Part shown: positions 24,787-31,926 of the stretch, in pieces
How the letters are laid out: each line of letters opens with the position of its first letter
How positions within the stretch are numbered: the stretch's first letter is position 1
The notes under the pieces: generated by a model
What the model was told of the DNA's origin: nothing
Database searches by the model: none
Seen by the model: only the letters and a program-made list of their open reading frames with translations
Assembly: GCF_005860795.2 (NCBI RefSeq)
Contig: NZ_CP058351.1
Coordinates: 558,001-622,000 of the forward strand
Reading direction: 5' to 3'
Source: Peteryoungia desertarenae
GTDB taxonomy: Bacteria; Pseudomonadota; Alphaproteobacteria; Rhizobiales; Rhizobiaceae
DNA length: 64,000 nucleotides
Made by a program: the position numbers and the translations under genes

Positions 24787-26007
24787 TCAGCTGCGATCCA
24801 GAGTTCGCAGAATATGCGGGATCTGCTTCTTGACCTTGAAGAAGCCGGCCGTTGCGTGAGGCCAGATCATCTCATCCCAGGGGCGGCGCCACTCTGAAAA
24901 CCTGATGCCATTTGCGACAAGTAACGGACGGGCTTTCTCCAACCAGTCTTGGAATGGTCCACGAGTGACATAGGGGGTCACGATCTGATGCAAATTCTGC
25001 TTGAGCGCCACGCGCACAAGATCCTCCGGGTGACCTGCATCCATCCGTGTTGCGGTCAGGCCCAGACGGGTCACCGTATCATCAAGGGCTCCGGCTTCAA
25101 ATCTCGCGACATGGTCACAGACCGGTCTTGGCGAACGCAGATGGCTTGTCGTCAGGCTGACGGTCGCGCCTATGTCGAGCGCGGCGATATTCTGGGGATC
25201 GATCATGCAGTCCTCGTCGCTCACCAATAAAAGGGAGGGCGTCGCAGGCTCCGGTTGCTCGATGGAGCGCAGGGGCTGAACCGGGGGCAGGCCATCCGGC
25301 TCTTGCACCTCGAGGCCCTCGACAACCTCGGCGAGGTCAGTGGAGCGCGGCTGAAAGCGCCGAGCCGTATAGGTCGCGATATTCTGAGCATCGGCAGCAT
25401 AGGGCTTGCCGCGGGTGTGGAGGCCGGCGACCCAACGCCAACCCAGGGTGTTTGACGCAGCATCGCCATCAAGAAGGTGGCGATAGAAGAAATCGGCACC
25501 CACCCGCCAGGGCAGGTCGAGTGTGAATATCCAGATCGAGGCAAACCACATACGGGCATGATTGTGGAGATAGCCCGTGTCGACGAGTTCACGGGCCCAG
25601 GCATCGAAGCATTCGATGCCGGTTCGACCGGTCTCCGCCTGCTCCACCCTTCGAGCCAGCCGTCTGTCACGTTCCAGGGCCGCCAGATCGTCGGAAAGTC
25701 CCGTGACATAACTGGTCCAGACCGATGGCCGGCGCTCCAGCCAGCCCTTGAAATAACCGCGCCAGATCACCTCTTCGATGAGTTTCTCAGCGGCATCAGC
25801 ACCATGGGCAGCCAGAGCCACGCGAACGAGTTCTTCCTCGGTCACCAATCCTCTTCGGATGTAGGGCGACAACATCGAGACGGCATGGTGCTGACCGGGG
25901 CCATGATCATAGTTTCGACCGTCGGCATAACGGCGCCCCATACGGGGGATGAAGGCCCGCATGATTTCAAGACCATGTGCTCTTGTGGCCGGAAAGGCAT
26001 CTGTCAT
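24787..26007 (-). CDS. photolyase/cryptochrome-like FAD-binding protein with N-terminal FAD domain
   Basis: 406-aa protein. Residues about 10-225 match the photolyase FAD-binding domain: GPGQHHAVSMLSPYIRRGLV, EEVIWRGYFKGWL, FDAWARELVDTGYLHNHARM and SNTLGWRWVAGLHTRGKPY. In ordinary photolyases this domain follows an N-terminal antenna domain; here it comes first, and a C-terminal domain (about 250-406) with VTPYVTRGPFQDWL and RRPWDEMIWPHATAGFFKVK looks like an antenna-type alpha/beta domain. The start at 26007 leaves no room for a normal N-terminal antenna domain. It is downstream of an ADCK/UbiB-like gene on the same strand, 49 bp away. DNA repair, light sensing or another flavin role are all possible. 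Confidence 0.85.
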   Translation of the reverse strand: MTDAFPATRAHGLEIMRAFIPRMGRRYADGRNYDHGPGQHHAVSMLSPYIRRGLVTEEELVRVALAAHGADAAEKLIEEVIWRGYFKGWLERRPSVWTSYVTGLSDDLAALERDRRLARRVEQAETGRTGIECFDAWARELVDTGYLHNHARMWFASIWIFTLDLPWRVGADFFYRHLLDGDAASNTLGWRWVAGLHTRGKPYAADAQNIATYTARRFQPRSTDLAEVVEGLEVQEPDGLPPVQPLRSIEQPEPATPSLLLVSDEDCMIDPQNIAALDIGATVSLTTSHLRSPRPVCDHVARFEAGALDDTVTRLGLTATRMDAGHPEDLVRVALKQNLHQIVTPYVTRGPFQDWLEKARPLLVANGIRFSEWRRPWDEMIWPHATAGFFKVKKQIPHILRTLDRS

Positions 26008-26056
26008 CGGAAAAGCCTCTGGAAAACAGGGTGGATCCGCTCAGTCAAGGTGAACA

Positions 26057-27379
26057 TCAGCGATAGGGTTCGACCAGATCGCGCAATGGCACTCGGGCCT
26101 TCAGCTTTGCCGCCATCAGATACATGCCTCCGATCTTTCTATGCAGGAACAGAGTTGACGCTGGCGGGACATGCAGGAGATCCCGTTCATTCCCGATCGC
26201 CAGCCCCTTGTTGCGCAAGCGCTCGAGGAGGTCGGAACTGCCAAAATCGAAGGGTTCTGCCTGACGCAGAGGTTCCATCGCCATGACGAACATCTCCTGG
26301 ATCAGATCCTGGTGCCGGCGTGTCGTCTTTGGAGAAAAATAACCGATCTCCAGCATGGCGCGGTGGATTTCTTCACCCTGCCCCTCGAGGCCGGCATTCA
26401 GAAGCCGGCGAAAGGCCGCTTGAAGGTCACCGGGAATGCTGCGCACGGCGCCGAAATCGAGAAGCACGATAGCGCCTGCCACCCGGTCCATGCGATAATT
26501 GGCGAGGTTCGGATCAGTCTGCATTGTGCCGAAGTCGAACAGTTCGCGCAGGACAAGATCGATCAGCGCCCGGGCCACCTCGTCGCGTTTCGCCTGGGTC
26601 GCGTGAACGAGGCTTTCGAGAGGGCGGCTTTCGACAAAGCCCATGGCAAGCACAGAGGGCGAGCTGAACTCTTTGTTATATGTCGGCACGCGAAAGGCGT
26701 CAGCACCCGCCAGGAGCATGCCGAAATGCTGCAGATGGCCGGCCTCCCGGCAATAATCGGCCTCATCATGCAGTTGCTGCCTGGCTTCGCTCAGAAGCGG
26801 CGTGATATCGAGCCCTCTTGGCAGCAGCCCCGGCATGCGCAACAGGGTTGCCACATTGTCGAGATCGCTGTCGATGCTTTCGCGGACCCCGGGATACTGA
26901 ACCTTGATGGCAAGATGTTCACCGTCCAGCGTTTCGGCCCTGTGCACCTGCCCGATCGATGCAGCCGCGATCGGGCGGGGATCAAAGCGACGAAATCGCG
27001 ATTGCCAGCCTTTGCCCCAGGCCCCGTTCAGGACTTTCTGCAATTGTGCATGAGGCATGTGGCGGGCGTCGTCGCGCAGAGCAGTCAGGATGGCCGTCAA
27101 TTCGGGTGACAGCACAAGACCGGTATCCATTGACAGCATCTGGCCGACCTTCAGGGCTGCCCCGCGCATTCGCGACAGGCCTTCCGTCAGTCGGCCCGCA
27201 TTGGCAGGCGTCAACAGCAGATCGGCCAGTGCGGGTCTTTTACCCTCAGCCATCTGGCGAATGCCGCCTGCAACAACACCACCGGCCATGCCGGTCGCGA
27301 TGCCACCAAGTTCAAGAAGACGTGCCACGCGACTGCTCGGCACTGCTGAAGCCTGTCTCAATGGCCGATCATTCGTCAT
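26057..27379 (-). CDS. ABC1/ADCK (UbiB-like) atypical kinase family protein
   Basis: 440-aa protein of the ubiquinone-biosynthesis-associated atypical kinase family. It has the diagnostic KxGQ motif (K77-G-Q80), the alanine-rich loop AAASIGQVH (138-146), the ion-pair lysine in LAIKVQYPG, a catalytic loop QTDPNLANY and the DFG in VLLDFGAVR. The loop has Asn rather than the DPHPGN form of E. coli UbiB, as in the ADCK3/COQ8A branch. The ATG at 27379 has only a weak GGGGC site. No second quinone gene lies nearby; it may act with the photolyase-like protein downstream, 49 bp away. Confidence 0.88.
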   Translation of the reverse strand: MTNDRPLRQASAVPSSRVARLLELGGIATGMAGGVVAGGIRQMAEGKRPALADLLLTPANAGRLTEGLSRMRGAALKVGQMLSMDTGLVLSPELTAILTALRDDARHMPHAQLQKVLNGAWGKGWQSRFRRFDPRPIAAASIGQVHRAETLDGEHLAIKVQYPGVRESIDSDLDNVATLLRMPGLLPRGLDITPLLSEARQQLHDEADYCREAGHLQHFGMLLAGADAFRVPTYNKEFSSPSVLAMGFVESRPLESLVHATQAKRDEVARALIDLVLRELFDFGTMQTDPNLANYRMDRVAGAIVLLDFGAVRSIPGDLQAAFRRLLNAGLEGQGEEIHRAMLEIGYFSPKTTRRHQDLIQEMFVMAMEPLRQAEPFDFGSSDLLERLRNKGLAIGNERDLLHVPPASTLFLHRKIGGMYLMAAKLKARVPLRDLVEPYR

Positions 27380-27780
27380 CTATTGCCCCGCACATTCCTC
27401 GCCAGAAATGGCGCAGCCTGATCCATCGTCAAGATGCCGCGACAGGAACCCTGCCATGTACGGGATGAAGACATCCCAAGGGTGTGGAAAAGCGGGGACC
27501 TTCGAGACATGATTAGAGAACGCCTATGATCCGATCGCCGGATGTCTCATTGCCCTTTCGAAGATGACACACCGGTTATATCCATGGCCGACAGGACAGC
27601 GTCCGCGTCATTCTGCGCGCGCTCGGTCAGGGTGGAAACATTCTTGCCTTCTGCGGCGACCCTGTCTCACTGACGCTGGAAGGTCCAGGTCGGCCGGTCG
27701 GGCCGGAACACTGACCCTTTCCGTCGGGTCGCGCCCTTTCGGGTCGCAGACCATTATGTTGGACGTTAGCTGACATGCTT
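27380..27780. other. 401-bp stretch without a recognised gene
   Basis: It lies between the starts of the ADCK-like gene and the end of vanB, so it must contain the ADCK promoter and the end of the van transcript. A perfect 6-bp hairpin GGGATG/CATCCC with a 4-nt loop (27462-27477) is the only clear structure. A 69-codon open frame at 27564-27773 has no recognisable family. Confidence 0.5.
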
Positions 27781-28764
27781 TCAGGCTGCGGCCTGCTCGC
27801 GTCGGTACCCAGTATCGATCGTAATCTTGCCACCACAGGCACGCGAAACACAGGCACACATCTTTTGAGCCTCGTGACGCTCTTCGTCGGAGAAGAAGAC
27901 ATCCCGATGGTCAAGCGGGCTGTCAGCCTCGACTATGGATACGGCGCATAGCCCGCATTCCCCGCGACGACAGTCATAAATCATGTCGACACCGGCCTCC
28001 ATCAGGGCATCCAGCATGGTCTGGTCGGCATTGACGGCAACCGTCTTGCCAAGCCCCGCCACGGTGACTTCGAATGGCTGCTCGACAAAGCGGCCGCTAT
28101 CGCCAAAAACCTCGAAACGGAGACGACTCATCGGACGTCCGCTTTTTTGCCAGGTCGACCGTGCCGCTTCAAGAAGTCCATGGGGCCCGCAGATATAGAC
28201 TTCGCCATCAAGCGGTAGAGAACTGAATTCCCTTTCCAGATCGAAAGCCTGTCCGTCATCCTGGACAAATGTCTCCAGCCGGTCGCCCAGTTCGGCTTTA
28301 AGCTCGTCCAGAAACGCCATCTGGCTGAGGCTTTTGGCACCATAGATCAGTCGGATCGACTGGCCGCGTGCTGCGAGAGATTTCGCCATGCCGTAGATCG
28401 GCGTGATGCCGATCCCGCCGGCAATCAGCAGATAATGTGATGCGCGCCAGGACAATTCGAAGCGGTTTTCCGGCTCGGTCATTTCCGTTTCATCACCGAT
28501 CGAAAGCGACCAGATGAAAGCAGATCCGCCGCGACTGTTGGGGTGCAGCTTTACGGCAATCCGCAAGGTGCCGGCGTCACTCGGGATGACGGTGTAGGTG
28601 CGGATCGCCGGCTGACCCTTCACCATCACCTTGATATTGGTGTGGGAACCAGGGTCAAATGCCGACTCTAACCCCTCCACGGCAAAGGTCACGGCACGGA
28701 CATCCTCTGCTGGCGTATCGATTGCGATGACGCGCGCCTTCCGCCATTCCTGTTTTGACCGCAT
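27781..28764 (-). CDS. vanB: vanillate demethylase reductase subunit (PDR/VanB family)
   Basis: 327-aa electron-transfer partner of the Rieske oxygenase. Domains in order: FMN/flavin-binding barrel with IRTYTVIPSD, a ferredoxin-reductase NAD-binding domain with YLLIAGGIGITPIYGMA and YICGPHGLLEA, and a C-terminal plant-type [2Fe-2S] domain with C265, C270, C273 and C303 (DCRRGECGLC and the later cysteine). Ribosome site GAGGAGTGAA precedes ATG 28764. It is the last gene of vanA-gntR-vanB. It should pass electrons from NAD(P)H to VanA for O-demethylation of vanillate. Confidence 0.9.
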   Translation of the reverse strand: MRSKQEWRKARVIAIDTPAEDVRAVTFAVEGLESAFDPGSHTNIKVMVKGQPAIRTYTVIPSDAGTLRIAVKLHPNSRGGSAFIWSLSIGDETEMTEPENRFELSWRASHYLLIAGGIGITPIYGMAKSLAARGQSIRLIYGAKSLSQMAFLDELKAELGDRLETFVQDDGQAFDLEREFSSLPLDGEVYICGPHGLLEAARSTWQKSGRPMSRLRFEVFGDSGRFVEQPFEVTVAGLGKTVAVNADQTMLDALMEAGVDMIYDCRRGECGLCAVSIVEADSPLDHRDVFFSDEERHEAQKMCACVSRACGGKITIDTGYRREQAAA

Positions 28765-28810
28765 TTCACTCCTCCTCAGTCACTGCTGCCGCATAAGGCG
28801 CCACGAAGGC

Positions 28811-29554
28811 TCAGACGGCCATCAAGGCCAGGGCAGCCATTCTGCTTCTCAGATCAGGTTGTTCCTCAAGAACAAAGTCGAGATTTTGCCGCGCCAGTCT
28901 TGCATGTTCACGCGCCAGAGCTTCTGCACGAGCCCCTTCGCGCATCAAAATGGCAGAAACGATTGCCCGGTGCTGCGCCTGCCCGACCAGCAAGGTTCGA
29001 TGAAATGCGGGCACGTCGAGATCCGCATTGACGAAGGCATTGGGATTGGCGAAGGGAAGGCTTGCCATACGGCTCACCTCCTTGGCCACGATCTGGCTTC
29101 CGCTCAATTCCCAGAGCAGGCGGTGAAACTTGCCGTTCAAAGCCTCGTAACGGTCGAGATCCATACCATCCGGCCCCACACCGACGGCATCATCCAATGC
29201 GTCCAGGACATCGCTGATCGCCTTGATGCGTTGTGGCGGCACGCCACGCTCGGCAGCCAATCTGGCGGCTGTTCCTTCCAGCACGCCTCTCAGTTCGATC
29301 GAGTCGGTAACATCCTGACGGCTGAAGGACCGCACCGCATAGCCACCGGACGGAATGAGCTCAACCAGCCCCTCCTGCTCCAGTTTCTGAAGTGCTGCTC
29401 TGAGCGGCGTTCGCGAGACATCAAGCCTTGCGGACAGCGCCACCTCTGACAGTCGCTCTCCCGGTTGGATATCACCCTTGAGCACCAGGTCACGCAGGCC
29501 CGTCAGCGCCCTTGCCGACTGCTGCTTGGGCGCACTGTCCCGCTCATCCGTCAT
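28811..29554 (-). CDS. vanR: GntR-family (FadR/FCD) regulator of the van locus
   Basis: 247-aa regulator: N-terminal winged helix with GDIQPGERLSEVALSARLDV then SRTPLRAALQKLEQEGLVEL, and a C-terminal all-helical FCD ligand domain. The start at 29554 is 3 bp after the vanA stop, so it is co-transcribed between vanA and vanB. Two TGTATACA palindromes in front of vanA are likely binding sites, giving autoregulation and induction by vanillate. The name vanR is inferred from position; other FadR-type regulators would look similar. Confidence 0.88.
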   Translation of the reverse strand: MTDERDSAPKQQSARALTGLRDLVLKGDIQPGERLSEVALSARLDVSRTPLRAALQKLEQEGLVELIPSGGYAVRSFSRQDVTDSIELRGVLEGTAARLAAERGVPPQRIKAISDVLDALDDAVGVGPDGMDLDRYEALNGKFHRLLWELSGSQIVAKEVSRMASLPFANPNAFVNADLDVPAFHRTLLVGQAQHRAIVSAILMREGARAEALAREHARLARQNLDFVLEEQPDLRSRMAALALMAV

Positions 29555-29557
29555 AGG

Positions 29558-30619
29558 CTACTCCGCCGCGATAGTACGAGGCGCAGAACTGGCACCGGCC
29601 TCAGCGTCAATCATGCGGTCGATCAGCTTGCGCGCCCACATCGATCCGGCATCGATATTGAGATTGTAGAACTTATGATCGGGATTGGCGTCGATCGCTT
29701 CCTGCTGGGCTTCCAGGACCAGTTCGTCCTCACAAAACACACCGGCCACGCCTTCGCGCAGCTCGTGGGTTCTGGCCTGATTGCCAAGATCATAATTGCG
29801 GGCGAAGGCCCAGAAGTAGAGACAGGTCTTGTCAGTCGACGGGGTAATCGTGTTGAGCACATAGCCGTTCACGCCCTTGGAACGATCGCCCTGTGGTGCA
29901 CCGCTTCCCGCTTCCGCAACACCCACGTCAATCGTCACCGTGCAGGGCGCTTCGAACCGGATGATCTGCCACCGGTCAACCTTACCCTCCTTGCCATACT
30001 GCTTCTTCCAGAATGGCGGCGGGTCGATGTTTTCCATCCAACGGGTGATAAAGGCAAAGCGATCGGAATGGCTTGCCTCGAAAGGAGCCTCCGCGACAGC
30101 ACGATTGCCGATGGACGAGCCATGGACAAAGGTCTCATGCGTCAGGTCCATCAGGTTGTCGACGACCAGTCGATAATCGCATTTCACTTCGATCATCTTG
30201 CCATCGGCCGCCCATTCCGGATCCTGGTTCCAGTGCATGTCGGGGATGAGTGCCGGATCGGCCAATGCCGGATCGCCGGGCCAGATCCAGACGAATCGAT
30301 GCTTTTCCGCGATCGGATAGGATTTCACACAGGCTGACGGGTTGATGGTATCCTGGGACGGCATGTAGACGCAGCGACCCGTCTCATCGAATTCAAGACC
30401 ATGATAGCCGCAAACGACATTGTCGCCTTCCAGACGCCCGAGCGAAAGCGGCACAAGGCGATGCCAACAGGCATCGGCCAGAGCAACCGGACTTCCGTCT
30501 TTTTTCCGGTAAAGCACCACGGGCTTGTTGCAGATGCGGCGCGCAAGAAGCGCATGCTTCAATTCGACATCATAGGCTGCGGCATACCACGCATTCAGCG
30601 GAAAGGTCGGTCTGGTCAT
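29558..30619 (-). CDS. vanA: vanillate O-demethylase oxygenase subunit (Rieske)
   Basis: 353-aa Rieske non-haem iron oxygenase. The [2Fe-2S] ligands are C51, H53 (CWH), C70 and H73 (CGYH) in a normal spacing. The mononuclear iron site is visible in DNLMDLTHETFVHGS with its two histidines. Length and motifs match VanA. ATG 30619 follows GAGGAGGACGC; the upstream in-frame extension is promoter DNA. VanA and VanB turn vanillate into protocatechuate and formaldehyde, completing ferulate use with the cluster at 47-52 kb. Related aromatic-acid demethylases cannot be excluded. Confidence 0.88.
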   Translation of the reverse strand: MTRPTFPLNAWYAAAYDVELKHALLARRICNKPVVLYRKKDGSPVALADACWHRLVPLSLGRLEGDNVVCGYHGLEFDETGRCVYMPSQDTINPSACVKSYPIAEKHRFVWIWPGDPALADPALIPDMHWNQDPEWAADGKMIEVKCDYRLVVDNLMDLTHETFVHGSSIGNRAVAEAPFEASHSDRFAFITRWMENIDPPPFWKKQYGKEGKVDRWQIIRFEAPCTVTIDVGVAEAGSGAPQGDRSKGVNGYVLNTITPSTDKTCLYFWAFARNYDLGNQARTHELREGVAGVFCEDELVLEAQQEAIDANPDHKFYNLNIDAGSMWARKLIDRMIDAEAGASSAPRTIAAE

Positions 30620-30655
30620 GTTTGCGTCCTCCTCGATTGCCCAAGGAAAACACAT

Positions 30656-30736
30656 TGTATACATGAAGTCAAATATCAGGAGAATGAAAGGCGTTTTTCT
30701 TCCGATAATTCCGTCATTCCACACTTTCTGTATACA
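30656..30736. promoter_or_regulatory. two TGTATACA operator sites upstream of vanA
   Basis: Perfect 8-bp palindromes TGTATACA at 30656-30663 and 30729-30736, centres 73 bp apart, in the A/T-rich region between cysG and vanA. The first extends to ATTGTATACA. Palindromes of this kind are typical FadR-type GntR operators, and the van locus encodes such a regulator. Confidence 0.7.
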
Positions 30737-30756
30737 CTAGGTTCGCTCTTCGCTGC

Positions 30757-31926
30757 TTAATGACGGCTCACCGCTTGCTGCCATTGATCCGGACGGAGCG
30801 GGGTCGTCGGCTGAACTCTCCCAAATTCGGTTGCGGGGACCGGAAGGGGTGTACTGCCGGAATCGGCAAGTCGGGCGACACCGGCCACCATATCCACATC
30901 AACCCCAAGACTGCTCAGGGACTGCCGCAGGCTGAGCGCAGGCTGCTCGTGGCGAGGGTCCCCGGCCACAAGCCAAGCAACGGTACGACCGTCTCGAACA
31001 AGGTCCGTGACGATTTCCTCAAGCTTTCCGTCAGAAGGCCCCTGCTCGATCATCAGGCGTCGGGCTTCTCGCCTGGAGAGTTCGAGGACCTCTTTGGCAA
31101 TCATCCTGTCATGCAAAATGACATCGGCTTGCTGCAGGGCGCGAACGGCTTTCAATGTCAAAAGCGCGGCATCGCCCGGGCCTGTGCCGACAATGATCAG
31201 ACGTCCGGCCAAAGCGGATTTCGACAGATCCATGGCATCCTCGATCAGGATGTCCTTCATGTCTTCGTCTGGTGGCCCGTTCGAACTGAAGGCATAATCC
31301 ACGAACCTCTCCCAGAAGGCACGTCGGCCCGGGCCGGGGTCCAGCATATCGTTGATCTGTTCGCGGAGCCGCTGGGCAAGCTCCGCCCAGCCTTTCAGCG
31401 ACGGGGGCAGCAATGTCTCGATCCGTCTGCGGATTGCCTGCGCCAGGATGGGTGCTGCCCCATCCGTGGAAATCGAGACAATAACAGGCGAGCGATTGAC
31501 GATAGATCCGAACTGGAACTGACAATAACGGGGCTTGTCGATCACATTGACCGGAACCCCGGCGGCGCGTGCGGCACAATAGAAGGCTTTAGCTTCTTCA
31601 TCCTCCTCGCAATCGGCAAGTGCCATGGCCGATCCGGCGAAGATGCCGATATGCCAGACATGGGAATGGTGAACCAGGCTCCCACATTCCCCGCCGCGCT
31701 GGGCGATCAGTTCCGCCATGGCCTCTCCGACATCAGCATCAGGGCAATAGAGGTGGACCTCCGCACCACAGGCCATGAGGAGCTCGGCCTTCCAGGCGGC
31801 ACCATCCGATCCCCCTGCGAGCACGACCCGGCGCCCTTCCAACTGCCAGAACACCGGAAGCTTGGCCAAGGGTTCAATCTTCGAACGGAGAGGCTGCCTA
31901 TTCTGCGGCGATCGGCTGGTGCGCAT
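30757..31926 (-). CDS. cysG: CysG-like siroheme synthase with a shortened, degenerate methyltransferase domain
   Basis: 389-aa protein. The N-terminal part (about 25-235) is a precorrin-2 dehydrogenase/ferrochelatase of the CysG-B type: VVLAGGSDGAAWKAELLMA, YCQFQFGSIVNRSPVIVSIS and the dimerisation stretch LPPSLKGWAELAQRLREQ. The SUMT part starts normally (IIVGTGPGDAALLTLKAVRAL) but is only about 150 residues instead of about 240, and after LVAGDPRHEQ it loses most of the usual motifs. ATG 31926 has GGAGGATCATTG and overlaps the nasA stop by 29 bp. It is the last gene of the nitrate operon, where siroheme for NirB is needed; the methylation step probably relies on another gene. Confidence 0.85.
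   Translation of the reverse strand: MRTSRSPQNRQPLRSKIEPLAKLPVFWQLEGRRVVLAGGSDGAAWKAELLMACGAEVHLYCPDADVGEAMAELIAQRGGECGSLVHHSHVWHIGIFAGSAMALADCEEDEEAKAFYCAARAAGVPVNVIDKPRYCQFQFGSIVNRSPVIVSISTDGAAPILAQAIRRRIETLLPPSLKGWAELAQRLREQINDMLDPGPGRRAFWERFVDYAFSSNGPPDEDMKDILIEDAMDLSKSALAGRLIIVGTGPGDAALLTLKAVRALQQADVILHDRMIAKEVLELSRREARRLMIEQGPSDGKLEEIVTDLVRDGRTVAWLVAGDPRHEQPALSLRQSLSSLGVDVDMVAGVARLADSGSTPLPVPATEFGRVQPTTPLRPDQWQQAVSRH

Noticed and set aside
27564..27773. 69-codon plus-strand frame in the gap before vanB
   Set aside because: No family match, no ribosome site and arginine/glycine-rich shadow-like composition.
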